From: Mesorhizobium sp. BR1-1-16
Lineage (GTDB): Bacteria > Pseudomonadota > Alphaproteobacteria > Rhizobiales > Kaistiaceae
Reading direction: 5' to 3'
NCBI RefSeq assembly: GCF_020165495.1
Contig: NZ_JAIUIE010000004.1
Span: forward strand, 1-64,000
DNA: 64,000 nucleotides
Both the position numbers and the translations under genes were made by a program. Positions 36,080 to 46,735 of this stretch are shown piece by piece; the stretch's first letter is position 1, and each line of letters begins with the position of its first letter. Below the pieces are notes generated by a model that saw only the letters and a list, made by a program, of their open reading frames with translations, was not told the DNA's origin and did not search any database.

Positions 36080-36126
36080 TTGACAGCCCCCTGTCGCATG
36101 CTAGCATCGAATACACACGGTATACT
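36080..36126 (+). promoter_or_regulatory. Promoter and operator of the importer/hydantoinase operon
   Basis: TTGACA (36080-36085) is followed after 16 bp by TAGCAT (36102-36107), a plausible sigma70 promoter. ATACAC-ACG-GTATAC (36111-36125... ending with GTATAC at 36120) covers the predicted transcription start. A GGAGG site precedes the ATG at 36149. The remainder of the 35816-36079 gap shows no gene. Confidence 0.5.
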
Positions 36127-36148
36127 GAACGAATTCCGGAGGTCGTCA

Positions 36149-37699
36149 ATGCGTTCGTGCGCAAGGTTTGTTCCCGTCTTCGTTGCAGCCTTGGCAGGCG
36201 TTCCGGCGATGGCGCTGGCGGCGCCGTCCGGCACGCTGGTGATCGCCGAGAACGAGACGCCGGAGAACCTCGATCCGGCCAACGCGACCAATTCAACGGT
36301 CGATGAGCTGCTGATCGGCGCCTATGACACGCTGGTGCAGTTCGCGGCGGGCGAAACCGCGGTATCGCCGAAGCTCGCCAAGAGCTGGACGATCTCCGAG
36401 GACGGACTCACCTACACATTCACGCTCCGCGACGATGTCGTCTTCCATGACGGCACCAAGCTGACCGCGGCCGACGTCAAGTTCACGCTCGACCGGCTGA
36501 AGGCCGCGAAGGCCAATGTGCTCAACGATATCGGGCCGTTCAGCGCTGCTGAGGTCGTCGACGATCACACGGTCAAGCTGACGCTGACGAAGCCGTTCGG
36601 GCCGTTCCTGTCTGCGCTGTCGCGGATCTACGTCGTCAACAAGGCGCTGGTTGAGCCGCATATGGCCGAAGACAATGCGCGCCAGTGGCTCGCGGTCAAC
36701 GAGGCTGGTTCCGGCCCCTATATGATCGCCTCGTACAATCCGACCGAGTCGGTTTCGCTCAAGGCGTTCGACAAATATTGGGGCGGCTGGGACGGCAATC
36801 ACGTCGCCGAGGTGGTCTTCCGCTACATCACCGAGCCCTCGACACAGCTTTCGCTCCTGAAGAGCGGCGAAGTGCAGATCGCCCCCGACATCACCGTCGA
36901 GGACAAGCTCGCGATGATGAAAGAGCCGGGCTATGTCGTTGATGTCGGCCAGGCAGCGACACCGCTTTATTTCGATTTCAATACCGCAAGCAAGGGCCTT
37001 ACCGGCAACCCGAAATTCCGTGAGATGCTGGCCAAGACCTTCGATCGCCAGTTGCACCTCGATCAGGTGTTGATGGGTCTCGGCACGCTGCCCGATGGTC
37101 CGCTTCCCACCAGCTGGCCAGGGCATGAGACCGGCACCGAGCTGGCCTTTGATCTTCCGGGCGCCAAGAAGATGGTCGACGACAATGGCTGGGCCGGCAC
37201 AACGCTGACGGTTCGCTACCTGCCGGCGATCCAGGAAGAGAAGAGCGCCGTCGAGCAGCTTCAGTCGAACCTCGCCGAGATCGGCATCACGCTGAAGGCC
37301 GAGGGCATGACCTGGCCGGCGCAGGCCGCGACCGTCCAGAAGGTCGACACCACGGCCGACATCAACATGATCTATTCCTTCCCGCCCTTCCCCGATCCGC
37401 ACGCCATCCTGAACGCCTCGTTCAACAGCGCGCTTGCCGGCTTCAATGGCGGCTACAACTGGGCGCAGTATTCGAACAAGGATGTCGACGCGCTGCTCAA
37501 CGAGGCCGCCAGCTCGGCCGACCCGGCGAAGCGGGCCGAACTTTACAAGAAGGCACAAGTCCTCATCGGCAAGGACTTCCCGGTCATCACAGTCTCCTAT
37601 CCGGGCTCAGTGGTCACGCTCAGCGACAAGGTGGAGGGCTACAAGTACAATGCCGCCCATCACCAGACCTTCAACTACATGGATATCGGTCTGAAATAG
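36149..37699 (+). CDS. Peptide/opine-type ABC transporter substrate-binding protein
   Basis: A 516-aa family-5 (DppA/OppA-type) binding protein. A signal peptide ends GVPAMALA and the mature protein starts APSGTLVIAENETPENLDP. The family segments LAKSWTISEDGLTYTFTLRDDVVFHDG and GSGPYMIASY are present. The strong GGAGG before the ATG at 36149 decides the start. It feeds the importer encoded by the next four genes. The operon also encodes hydantoinase and amidohydrolase enzymes, so the ligand is probably a cyclic amide, hydantoin or modified amino acid rather than a plain dipeptide. Confidence 0.9.
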   Translation: MRSCARFVPVFVAALAGVPAMALAAPSGTLVIAENETPENLDPANATNSTVDELLIGAYDTLVQFAAGETAVSPKLAKSWTISEDGLTYTFTLRDDVVFHDGTKLTAADVKFTLDRLKAAKANVLNDIGPFSAAEVVDDHTVKLTLTKPFGPFLSALSRIYVVNKALVEPHMAEDNARQWLAVNEAGSGPYMIASYNPTESVSLKAFDKYWGGWDGNHVAEVVFRYITEPSTQLSLLKSGEVQIAPDITVEDKLAMMKEPGYVVDVGQAATPLYFDFNTASKGLTGNPKFREMLAKTFDRQLHLDQVLMGLGTLPDGPLPTSWPGHETGTELAFDLPGAKKMVDDNGWAGTTLTVRYLPAIQEEKSAVEQLQSNLAEIGITLKAEGMTWPAQAATVQKVDTTADINMIYSFPPFPDPHAILNASFNSALAGFNGGYNWAQYSNKDVDALLNEAASSADPAKRAELYKKAQVLIGKDFPVITVSYPGSVVTLSDKVEGYKYNAAHHQTFNYMDIGLK

Positions 37700-37735
37700 G
37701 CCGGATCCGGTTCGGGACGACGCAGAGGTCAGGAT

Positions 37736-38743
37736 ATGCGCTATGTCGCCCAGCGGATCCTGTTCTCGATCCTGTCGCTCTGCGTCCTTCTCTTCATCAC
37801 CTTCCTGCTTAGCCATGTGGTGTCTGGAGACCCGGCGATCGTTGCCGCCGGCCCGAATGCCGGCGCCGACAAGATCGCGGCCGTCCGGCAGGAGATGGGC
37901 CTCGACCGGCCGCTCCTCGTCCAGTTCTGGATCTATTGCAGCAATATCATGCATGGCGATCTCGGCACGTCGTGGTTCACGCGCCAGCCGATCGCGAGCG
38001 ACATCATCCGTGAATTGCCGCCCTCGCTCGAACTTGTCTTCGTGGCCATGCTGATCAACCTCGCGATCTCGCTGCCGCTCGGCCTCCTCACGGCGCGCTA
38101 CGCGGGCAGCCGGTTCGATGACATCGTGCGACTCCTGGTGATGGCGGGCGCAGGCCTGCCGATCTTCTGGCTGGCGATCATCCTGCAGCAGATCGTTGCC
38201 GGCCAGTGGCGCCTGCTGCCGACCGCCGGGCGGCTCGGCTTCCAGAACCGCGACTTCACCGGCGCAACCGGCTTCACCCTGTTCGACAGCCTGATGCAGG
38301 GCCGCTTCGATGTGTTCGCCGACGCGCTCGCCCATCTCGTATTGCCGGCCTTCGCGCTGACACTGCTTTTCACGGCAGTCGGCGTTCGCATCACCCGCAC
38401 CTCGATGATCGGCGAATTTCGCAAGGACTACGTCGTTCTGGCGCGCGCCAAAGGCGCCAGCGAAGGCCGCATCATGGTGCGGCACGTGTTCGCCAATGGC
38501 GCGACGCCCGCGCTCACGGTGTTCGGCATGCAGTTCGGCTGGATGCTCGGCGCGACGGTACTGGTCGAGGAGATTTTCGGCCGCCCCGGTATCGGCCGGT
38601 ATGCCGTGAAGGCCGTGACGCAGTCCGACATCCATGCCGTGGTCGCGGTCGTCTTCGTTGTCGGTCTCGTCTTCCTGTTCTCGAACCTGATCGTCGACAT
38701 CGCGCTTTATCTCCTCAGCCCGCGCAAGCATGCGGGGGCCTGA
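37736..38743 (+). CDS. Peptide-type ABC transporter permease (DppB-like)
   Basis: A 335-aa inner-membrane protein. The N terminus MRYVAQRILFSILSLCVLLF is the DppB/OppB start, and the EAA loop reads DYVVLARAKGASEGRIMVRHVF. The C-terminal VEEIFGRPGIGRYAVKAV is also diagnostic. It lies 36 nt after the binding protein and overlaps nothing. It pairs with the next permease, which starts 2 nt later. Confidence 0.92.
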   Translation: MRYVAQRILFSILSLCVLLFITFLLSHVVSGDPAIVAAGPNAGADKIAAVRQEMGLDRPLLVQFWIYCSNIMHGDLGTSWFTRQPIASDIIRELPPSLELVFVAMLINLAISLPLGLLTARYAGSRFDDIVRLLVMAGAGLPIFWLAIILQQIVAGQWRLLPTAGRLGFQNRDFTGATGFTLFDSLMQGRFDVFADALAHLVLPAFALTLLFTAVGVRITRTSMIGEFRKDYVVLARAKGASEGRIMVRHVFANGATPALTVFGMQFGWMLGATVLVEEIFGRPGIGRYAVKAVTQSDIHAVVAVVFVVGLVFLFSNLIVDIALYLLSPRKHAGA

Positions 38744-38745
38744 GC

Positions 38746-39579
38746 GTGATCAAGCGATGGTGGTCCTTTCCGAAGACGAATGTCGAGCGCACGGCGATCG
38801 TGCTCGGCTGCCTCATCCTGTTGCTTGCGCTTGTCGGCGCCTTCCTCGTGCCGTTCGATCCGATGAAGATCGATTTCCGCGCCAAGCTGCAGGCGCCGTC
38901 ACTCGTACATTGGCTTGGCACCGATGGCTCCGGCCGCGACGTGCTGAGCCGGCTTCTTTATGGCGCTCAGCTTACTCTTGCCTCGACCTTCGCCGTCATC
39001 ATCGTGGTGGTGACCATCGGCTGCACCATCGGCATCGCCTCTGCCTTCATCGGCGGGGCCGTCGACAACATGCTGATGCGCCTCGCCGATATCTGGCTCG
39101 GCTTCCCGCCGCTCATCCTCGCGCTCGGCTTCGCCTCGGCGCTGGGCGCCAGCCTCGAGGCTGCGATCTGGGCGCTGATCTTCTCATGGTGGCCGAACTA
39201 TGCGCGGCTCTCGCGCATGGTGACGTCCGATATCCTCTCGCAGAAATTCATCGCCAGCGCCGACGCGCTGGGCGTGCCGACCCATCGCAAGGTGCTGCAC
39301 TACGTCATCCCCAATGCGATGGACGTGATGCTCATCCAGATCGCGCTCGATATCTCGGCCGTGATGCTGGCGATCTCCGGCCTCTCCTTCATCGGCGTCG
39401 GCGCGCAGATCCCGGCGCCCGAATGGGGCGCGATGATCGCCGACGGGCGATCCTATGTCTCGAATGGCTGGTGGATCGTGCTCGCTCCAGGCCTCGCGAT
39501 CTTCATCACCGCCGTCAGCTTCAACGTGATCGGCGACATGCTGAGGCGTGAGCTCGACCCAACCTCGCGGCGGCGCTAG
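38746..39579 (+). CDS. Peptide-type ABC transporter permease (DppC-like)
   Basis: About 277 aa starting at a GTG 2 nt after the previous stop, which gives the expected N-terminal helix (TAIVLGCLILLLALVGAFLV). It contains the DppC hallmark WLGTDGSGRDVLSRLLYGAQ and an EAA loop KFIASADALGVPTHRKVLHYVIP. It completes the membrane channel of the importer. Confidence 0.9.
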   Translation: MIKRWWSFPKTNVERTAIVLGCLILLLALVGAFLVPFDPMKIDFRAKLQAPSLVHWLGTDGSGRDVLSRLLYGAQLTLASTFAVIIVVVTIGCTIGIASAFIGGAVDNMLMRLADIWLGFPPLILALGFASALGASLEAAIWALIFSWWPNYARLSRMVTSDILSQKFIASADALGVPTHRKVLHYVIPNAMDVMLIQIALDISAVMLAISGLSFIGVGAQIPAPEWGAMIADGRSYVSNGWWIVLAPGLAIFITAVSFNVIGDMLRRELDPTSRRR

Positions 39580-39583
39580 GTCC

Positions 39584-40585
39584 ATGGCCAGCCTCGCCCC
39601 AACCAACGCAGACGATCGGCCGCTGCTCGAAATCCGGGACGTATCCGTCGCGCTCCGCAACGGCAACCGAACCATGGTGGCCGGTGTCTCGCTCTCGGTG
39701 CGGCCGCGTGAAGTGTTCGGTATCGTTGGCGAGTCGGGCTCCGGCAAGACGCTGCTGACGCGCACGCTGCTTGGCCTGCAGGACGATGCCTATGTCGCCG
39801 GTGGCAGCGTCCGCTTCAACGGCCAGAGCCTGCCGATCGACGGCTATGGAACCCAGGCGCGCAAGCTGCTCGGCCACAGCATCGGCTTCGTGCCGCAGGA
39901 TCCGTTCGCCTCGCTCAATCCCTCGATGAGGATCGGCAAGCAGATCACCGAGGCAATCTATCTGGCCAAGGGCTGGCCGATGGGTGCCGAGCGAACACGC
40001 GACGCCGCGATCAGCCTGATGGCGGAGGTCGGCATTCCCGAGCCCGCGCTCGCCTTCAACCAGTTTCCCGACCAGTTTTCGGGCGGTATGCGCCAGCGCA
40101 TGGTCTTCGCCATCGCCCTTGCGCAGGATCCGAAGCTTCTTGTCGCCGACGAGCCGACGACCGCGCTCGACGCGATCACACAGCGACGCGTCATCGAACT
40201 GATCCTCGATCGGAGCCGCAAGCACGATCTCGCGGTCATCCTGATCAGCCACAACCTGGAACTGCTGCGCCAGAGCGTGGGCCGGATCGCTGTGCTCTAC
40301 GGCGGACAATTGCTCAACATCGTCGCGTCCTCCGACATCGGACATCGGATGGTTCATCCCTATACGGAGGCGTTGTTCGACTGCATTCCGACGCGCGAGA
40401 AGACCCTTGCGGATATCCGCTCGATCCCGGGGGAACCCGTCGGCGCCGGCTTCGGCCTGCGTGGCTGTGCCTTCGCCTCGCGCTGCCCCTATGTCGTGAC
40501 CGCCTGCACCACCGCTGACTTGCCGCGCAATAGCGCCATGGCGCCCAGCTTCAGCGCCTGCATTCTCGGCCGGGGAGCGTCCTGA
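39584..40585 (+). CDS. Peptide-type ABC transporter ATPase (DppD-like)
   Basis: A 333-aa ATPase: Walker [10 protein letters not shown], signature [15 protein letters not shown], Walker [13 protein letters not shown], switch LISHN. The C-terminal oligopeptide domain has the Cys cluster CAFASRCPY and later CTTA...FSAC, which binds an iron-sulfur cluster in some DppD proteins. The ATG at 39584 is 4 nt after the permease stop. Confidence 0.92.
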   Translation: MASLAPTNADDRPLLEIRDVSVALRNGNRTMVAGVSLSVRPREVFGIVGESGSGKTLLTRTLLGLQDDAYVAGGSVRFNGQSLPIDGYGTQARKLLGHSIGFVPQDPFASLNPSMRIGKQITEAIYLAKGWPMGAERTRDAAISLMAEVGIPEPALAFNQFPDQFSGGMRQRMVFAIALAQDPKLLVADEPTTALDAITQRRVIELILDRSRKHDLAVILISHNLELLRQSVGRIAVLYGGQLLNIVASSDIGHRMVHPYTEALFDCIPTREKTLADIRSIPGEPVGAGFGLRGCAFASRCPYVVTACTTADLPRNSAMAPSFSACILGRGAS

Positions 40586-40586
40586 G

Positions 40587-41369
<783 letters not shown>

Positions 41370-41381
41370 TCCGAGGCAGGA

Positions 41382-43436
41382 ATGAGTCGCTACAAGCTGG
41401 CCATCGATATCGGCGGCACGTTCATCGACGTTGTCGTCTTCGACCTCAAGAACACGCTGCTCACTGCGTTCAAGCTGCCGACGACACCGCATGATCCTGC
41501 CGAAGGCGTGGTCGCCGCCGTCGGACGGCTCGGCTTTCCGCCGGCTGACATCTCGGATTTCGTCCATGGCACGACACTCGGCCTGAACGCGATCCTGGAG
41601 CGCAAAGGCGCGCAGGTCGGCATCATTACCAATGCCGGGTTCCGCGACATCTTTGAGATCGGGCGCGGCGCGGTCGATTTCGCGCATATGTACCAGTTCG
41701 ATTTCGAGCCGCCGCCGCAGATCGTCGAGCGCCGCCATATCATAGGCGTCGGCGGCCGGATGAATTTCGAGGGCATGGAGGTCGCGCCGCTGGACGGTGA
41801 AGCCGTCGTCGCGGCTGCCAAGGCCCTGCATGAGGAAGCGGGCTGCGCGGCGATCGCCGTGAGCTTCCTGCATGCCTATGCCAATACCGCGCATGAACGT
41901 GACGCCATCGCGCTGATCCGCGAAGCCTATCCGGCGCTCGAAGTTTCGGCTGGAGCGCTGCTCGCCAATGAATACCGCGAATATGAGCGAACCAGCACGG
42001 CCGTGCTCGACGCCTATATCAAGCCGGTCCTGAAAAACTATCTTGGCCGCGTCTCTTCGGGCATGGAACGGCAGGGCTTTGCCGGGCAGAAATTCGTCAT
42101 GAACTCCTCCGGCGGCGCGCTCACCTTCGATCTCGCCGAGGCCGAGCCGATCGCAACCGTCTTCTCGGGGCCGGCAGGCGGCGTTTCCGGCGCGCTCCAT
42201 GTCGCGCGCGAAACCGGGCGGCGCAATGTCCTCTCCGTCGATGTCGGCGGGACCAGCCTCGATGCGTGCCTCATCGTCGATGGCGAACCGATGGATGTGT
42301 TTGAGGCGCGGATCGAGAACTTCCCCATCCTGCAGCCGATCTTCGACCTGAGGACGCTCGGCGCGGGCGGCGGCTCGATCGCCTGGATCGACAATGCGCT
42401 TCTGCGGGTTGGGCCTGAGAGCGCCGGCGCCGTGCCCGGCCCCGCCTGCTACGGCCGCGGCGGCACGCGCGCCACCGTCACCGACGCGGCCGTCGTGCTC
42501 GGCTATATCGACACCGGCAATTTCATGGGCGGCTCCATGAATGTCGCGCATGAGCTGGCGGTGACGGCGCTTCGGGAGACAATCTGCGAACCGCTCGGCA
42601 TCCCACTCGAGGAGGCGGCGCGCTCGGTGTTCGACGTTCTGATCTCGCGCACCGCGTCGTCGATCAAGGAGATGATGCTGGAGCGGGGGCTCGATCCCGG
42701 CGAATTCTCGATGCTTGGCTTCGGCGGTTGCGGCCCCCTGCTGGGACCGATGCTGCAGAACGAACTCGAAATGCCGGAGCTGGTGATCCCGCCGCTGCCC
42801 TCGGTTTTCTCGGCCTGGGGCATGCTGGCGAGCGACCTCTCCTTCAGCGACAGCGTCTCGGTGCTGGAGGCCATCGACGAGGGCACGATGGCGCGGCTCG
42901 ACGCAACGGCCGATGCGCTGGCCAAACGCAGCACGGCGGCGCTGACCGAAAAGGTTGGGCGGCCTGTCGAACCGGCGGTCAGCTTCCTCGCGCGCGTGCG
43001 CTTCATCGGGCAGGAGCACACGCTGAGCATTCCCTATGAACGTGGCGACGTGGCAGCCGACTTCCTGGCGCGCTTCTCGCGCACGCATCAGGACCGCTTC
43101 GGCCATACATTCGGCAGCGAGGCCGAGATCGTCTCGCTGATGGTCAAGCTGATCGTGGTCACCGAGAAACCGGATCTTTCGACCCGCATCGCGCAGAACA
43201 CCCAACTCGCCCCGACCGCGCCGCATCGCCTCTTCGACCAGGCGGCCGGCGCGATGGTCGATTGCGAGAAGATCAGCCGCAACGCGCTGGAGCCGCTCCG
43301 GCCCTATCCGGGCCCGCTGCTCGTCATCGACGAAGGCTCCTCGCTGGCGGTCCATGGCAACCAGACGCTCAGCGTCGACGAATACGGGATGATCTCGGTT
43401 CGCCGCCGCGATGCCGCTTCAGCGTTGGAGGCATGA
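41382..43436 (+). CDS. Hydantoinase/oxoprolinase family protein, subunit A
   Basis: A 684-aa ATP-dependent cyclic-amidase subunit of the HyuA type. The N-terminal HydA_N region reads LAIDIGGTFIDVVVFD and contains FVHGTTLGLNAILERKGA. The ASKHA-like core has FSGPAGGVSGA, SVDVGGTSLD and LGAGGGSIAWID, with GFGGCGPL further on. HyuA/HyuB pairs hydrolyse 5-oxoproline, N-methylhydantoin or acetone-like substrates with ATP. The substrate here is unknown. It is coupled to HyuB (1-nt gap) and sits behind the peptide-type importer in one operon. Confidence 0.9.
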   Translation: MSRYKLAIDIGGTFIDVVVFDLKNTLLTAFKLPTTPHDPAEGVVAAVGRLGFPPADISDFVHGTTLGLNAILERKGAQVGIITNAGFRDIFEIGRGAVDFAHMYQFDFEPPPQIVERRHIIGVGGRMNFEGMEVAPLDGEAVVAAAKALHEEAGCAAIAVSFLHAYANTAHERDAIALIREAYPALEVSAGALLANEYREYERTSTAVLDAYIKPVLKNYLGRVSSGMERQGFAGQKFVMNSSGGALTFDLAEAEPIATVFSGPAGGVSGALHVARETGRRNVLSVDVGGTSLDACLIVDGEPMDVFEARIENFPILQPIFDLRTLGAGGGSIAWIDNALLRVGPESAGAVPGPACYGRGGTRATVTDAAVVLGYIDTGNFMGGSMNVAHELAVTALRETICEPLGIPLEEAARSVFDVLISRTASSIKEMMLERGLDPGEFSMLGFGGCGPLLGPMLQNELEMPELVIPPLPSVFSAWGMLASDLSFSDSVSVLEAIDEGTMARLDATADALAKRSTAALTEKVGRPVEPAVSFLARVRFIGQEHTLSIPYERGDVAADFLARFSRTHQDRFGHTFGSEAEIVSLMVKLIVVTEKPDLSTRIAQNTQLAPTAPHRLFDQAAGAMVDCEKISRNALEPLRPYPGPLLVIDEGSSLAVHGNQTLSVDEYGMISVRRRDAASALEA

Positions 43437-43437
43437 C

Positions 43438-45114
43438 ATGACCATCAGCAAGGCAGCGGAAACCGAGATCATCTCGGCACTGTTCTTCTCGGCGGCAGAG
43501 CAGATGCGGCGCACATTGGTGCGTACGGCCTTCAACGCGGTGATCTACGAGGTGCTCGACTTCGGCATCTCCATCGCCGATGCGAGCGGACGCATGGTGG
43601 CCGAGGCAGCCGGCATCACCTCGTTCATCGGCGGCAATGACTACGCGCTGAAAATGCTGATCGAGAACATGGACATGGCGAGCCTTCGGCCCGGCGATGT
43701 CGTGATCCTCAACTATCCCTACTGGAACTCGGCGCATATGTCGGATGCGCTGCTGATGGCGCCGGTCTTCGTCGATGGCGATGCGATCGACATGTTCCTC
43801 TGCGTGCGCGCGCATTGGCTTGATCTCGGCGCCAAGGACGCCGGCTATGTGATCGATTCGACCAATATCCATCAGGAAGGCCTGATCCTTCCGGGCGTGC
43901 GCATCATCAAGGAGGGCAAGCTCGACGCCGACCTCTGGAAGGTGCTGGAGGCGAATTCCCGCCTGCCGGAGGCGATCCGGGGTGATTTCGGCGCGCAGGT
44001 CGCTTGCCTGCGGACCGGCGAGGCATCGGTGCGCGACATCTACCGGAAGTTCGGCCGAGAGCGCGTCCTCGCCGCCATCGAAGCCTTCTTCGTCCATGCC
44101 GACGAGAAGACGCGGCAGGCACTGCAGCATCTACCCAAGGGGTCATGGTCGGCGGAGGAATGGCTCGACGATGACGGCGTCAGCGAGCGGATGATCAAGA
44201 TGGCGGTCGACGTCACCATCACCGATGACGGCATGACGGTCGACTATAACCGCTCCGACCCGATGGTGCCGGGGCCGGTCAATGTGCCCTTTGGCGCGAC
44301 GATCTCGATGGCCAAGACCTATTTCAAGTTCCTGACCTCGCCGGATACGTCGAGCAACCACGGCAACTTCATGGCCCTCGACGTCCGCGCCGATCCGGGC
44401 AACCTCTTCCACGCGGTCTATCCGTCTTCGACCTACATGCCCTGGACGCACATGGTCGCCTTCGAACTGATCGCCAAGGCGCTCGCGCCCGTGATCAACT
44501 GGCTCCCGGCGGCGTCCGGCGGCGACGAGCCCGGCTTCATGGCGATCGGCCGCCATCACCGGACCGGCAAGAGCTATGTGATCAGCAACAATGAGGGGAT
44601 CGGCTGGGGCGCGACCTACCGCCATGACGGCGCGACGGCGCTGCAGCACCCGTCGACCAGCACAGTCCGCAACACCCCGATCGAAGTGCTGGAGCGGCAG
44701 GCCAATCTCTTCCACGAAGGGCTGGAGCTCATTCCGAATTCCGGCGGCAAGGGTCGCTACCGCGGCGGGCTCGGCGTGCGCCGTGAGGTTCGCATGGTCG
44801 GCGAGACCGAGATCATCTCGATGAAGAAGAAATCGAAAACAGGCGGCTGGGGCCTCGAAGGGGGCGAACCCTCGCCGGTGCAGAACCATATGGTGCTGTG
44901 GCCGGGCGAGCCGCGCGAGAAGAAGGTCGGCATGTATCGGGCCGTGCTGAAAGAGGGCGAGCGCTTCGTGAACTACAGCGCCGGCGGCTCGGGCTGGGGC
45001 GATCCGGCCGCGCGCAATCCAGCCGCTGCCGCCTATGATGTCGCCAATGGCTATGTGGATCCGGCGGCGGCGCCGATCGAGCCTGTGAAGGTTGAGACCT
45101 ATGCCAAGTCATGA
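43438..45114 (+). CDS. Hydantoinase B/oxoprolinase family protein, subunit B
   Basis: A 558-aa HyuB-type subunit. Recognisable segments are RRTLVRTAFNAVIYEVLDFGISIADASGRMV in pieces near the start, RPGDVVILNYPYWNSAHMSDALL, and the C-terminal GGKGRYRGGLGVRREVR and GGGS-like SAGGSGWGDP. The subunit carries the ring-opening active site in related enzymes. The ATG at 43438 is preferred because it follows the HyuA stop by 1 nt with GGAGG nearby. It overlaps the next gene by 14 nt, indicating coupled translation. Confidence 0.9.
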   Translation: MTISKAAETEIISALFFSAAEQMRRTLVRTAFNAVIYEVLDFGISIADASGRMVAEAAGITSFIGGNDYALKMLIENMDMASLRPGDVVILNYPYWNSAHMSDALLMAPVFVDGDAIDMFLCVRAHWLDLGAKDAGYVIDSTNIHQEGLILPGVRIIKEGKLDADLWKVLEANSRLPEAIRGDFGAQVACLRTGEASVRDIYRKFGRERVLAAIEAFFVHADEKTRQALQHLPKGSWSAEEWLDDDGVSERMIKMAVDVTITDDGMTVDYNRSDPMVPGPVNVPFGATISMAKTYFKFLTSPDTSSNHGNFMALDVRADPGNLFHAVYPSSTYMPWTHMVAFELIAKALAPVINWLPAASGGDEPGFMAIGRHHRTGKSYVISNNEGIGWGATYRHDGATALQHPSTSTVRNTPIEVLERQANLFHEGLELIPNSGGKGRYRGGLGVRREVRMVGETEIISMKKKSKTGGWGLEGGEPSPVQNHMVLWPGEPREKKVGMYRAVLKEGERFVNYSAGGSGWGDPAARNPAAAAYDVANGYVDPAAAPIEPVKVETYAKS

Positions 45115-46342
45115 CTATGCGCTTGTCGATGCCGAAATCGTCGATGTCGTCAGCGGCAAACTCCTCTCCGGCCGTGCGGTAACGATCAGCGGCGGCAAGA
45201 TCGCCGCGATCTCCCCGGTCGAGGATCTCGATCCGGCGCTGCCGCGCGTCTCGCTCGGCGGACGCTATCTGTCGCCCGGCCTTATCGACTGCCACGCCCA
45301 TGTCTATATCGGCCAGTTCAGCGACGGCCGCTCGATCCTGCCGTCTGAAATGACGGCCCGCGCCGGGCGGCATCTCGAAGGCATGCTGCATCGCGGCTTC
45401 ACGACGGTGCGCGATGCCGGCGGCGCCGATTCCGGCCACAGGGCGGCCATCGAAAAAGGATTGTTCAAGGGACCACGTCTCTTCGTCGCCGGCCGCGTGC
45501 TGTCACAGACCGGCGGCCATGGCGATCATCGCGGCCGGGCGGAGACCTGCAACTGTCAGGAAGCGCTTGGAGGGCTCACCTGCGTTTGCGACGGCATCGA
45601 CGAAGTGCGGAAGGCGGTGCGCGAAAATCTCCGGCAAGGTGTCGACCACATCAAGATCATGGCTGGCGGCGGCGTCTCCTCGCCGGGCGACAAGCTCCGT
45701 CATCCGCAATATTCGGTCGAGGAGATCGCCGTCATCGTCGAGGAGGCAGAGCGCGTCGATCGCTATGTGATGGCGCATGTTTACAGCGATATCGGCATCC
45801 GCCGCGCCGTCGGCGTCGGCGTGCGCTCGATCGAACATGGCAATTTCGTTTCGGTCGAGACGGCCAAGCTGATGCACGACAAGAACGCGCATCTGGTGCC
45901 GACGCTGATCACCTACGAGGCTGACGCAAAATACGGCCCCAGCTTCGGGTTCACGGCAGAAAACATCGAGAAGAATGCCGAGGTGCTGGCGAGCGGCCTG
46001 CGCTCGCTCGAGATCGCGCTCGAAGCCGGCGTCAATGTCGGCTATGGCACCGATCTCTGCTGGTCGCCCAAGACATATCAGGGCGACGGGCTCATGATCC
46101 ATGAGAAGGTCTGCGGGCCGGTCGAGGCGCTGCGCCACGCGACGATCAACAATGCGAAGATCGTCCGCATGGATGGGCTCATCGGCGAAATCACGCCGGG
46201 CGCCTTCGCCGACCTGGTGGTGCTCGACGCCAATCCCTTCGACGGTCTCGCCTGCTTTTCGCAGCACGCGAACCGCGTCGTCGCGGTTATCCAGTCGGGC
46301 AACGCCGTCAGGGACGATGCCGGCTTGTTCGCGGCTGCCTGA
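45101..46342 (+). CDS. Metal-dependent amidohydrolase (imidazolonepropionase/prolidase-like)
   Basis: A 413-aa amidohydrolase-superfamily enzyme. The first metal motif is SPGLIDCHAHVYIG; VDHIKIMAGGGVSS holds the bridging Lys, His residues occur in MAHVYSD and SIEHGNF, and the metal Asp in VGYGTDLCW. A final PGAFADLVVLDANP is typical of the family. It would hydrolyse the linear N-carbamoyl, peptide or amide product made by the HyuA/B pair. The 14-nt overlap with hyuB supports a shared pathway. It contains an unusual CNCQE...CVC Cys cluster near residues 150-165. Confidence 0.88.
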   Translation: MPSHDYALVDAEIVDVVSGKLLSGRAVTISGGKIAAISPVEDLDPALPRVSLGGRYLSPGLIDCHAHVYIGQFSDGRSILPSEMTARAGRHLEGMLHRGFTTVRDAGGADSGHRAAIEKGLFKGPRLFVAGRVLSQTGGHGDHRGRAETCNCQEALGGLTCVCDGIDEVRKAVRENLRQGVDHIKIMAGGGVSSPGDKLRHPQYSVEEIAVIVEEAERVDRYVMAHVYSDIGIRRAVGVGVRSIEHGNFVSVETAKLMHDKNAHLVPTLITYEADAKYGPSFGFTAENIEKNAEVLASGLRSLEIALEAGVNVGYGTDLCWSPKTYQGDGLMIHEKVCGPVEALRHATINNAKIVRMDGLIGEITPGAFADLVVLDANPFDGLACFSQHANRVVAVIQSGNAVRDDAGLFAAA

Positions 46343-46381
46343 TCAACGGCCCCTGCCGCCAGCGGCGAAGCCGCCGGGCGT

Positions 46382-46624
46382 CTACGCCTTTGCGGCGGCC
46401 TTCTTGCGCGGCGCCTTGGCCGGCTTCTTGGGCGCTGCTTCGGCTGCGGCGAACTCTGCCGCTTCCTGGGCAAGGCGCATCGCGCGCAGTCGCTCGGTCT
46501 TGGCGACGCGCTTCGACAATTCGCTGTCGATGATCAGTCGGGCCGCCTTGGTCGTCTGCTCATTCTTGGCCTCCATGCGCGAGGGGGCCTTCTTGACCGG
46601 TTCGGATTCGGGGTTGAGCTTCAT
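46382..46624 (-). CDS. Small protein with Lys/Ala-rich C-terminal tail, function unknown
   Basis: An 80-aa protein starting MKLNPESEPVKKAPSRMEAK; GGAGG lies 5 nt upstream of the ATG at 46624, so the ATG at 46636 is rejected. A predicted helix (TTKAARLIIDSELSKRVAKT) is followed by a tail of repeated K-K-x-A-K, resembling the DNA-binding tails of histone-like proteins. It follows the cold-shock gene terminator on the same strand. I have no family name for it. Confidence 0.7.
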   Translation of the reverse strand: MKLNPESEPVKKAPSRMEAKNEQTTKAARLIIDSELSKRVAKTERLRAMRLAQEAAEFAAAEAAPKKPAKAPRKKAAAKA

Positions 46625-46648
46625 GCCGTCCTCCATCGTCTAGAAATG

Positions 46649-46673
46649 AAAAAGGCCGGGCAAGCCCGACCTT
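46649..46673 (-). terminator. Rho-independent terminator of the cold-shock gene
   Basis: On the minus strand a stem AAGGTCGGGC/GCCCGGCCTT with one G-T pair is followed by five T residues. It lies 63 nt after the cold-shock stop. Confidence 0.75.
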
Positions 46674-46735
46674 CTCTGATACGCCTCAATGACCGCCGCC
46701 AGTACATCCGTGGTCAAAGGTCAGAAGCGAAATCC

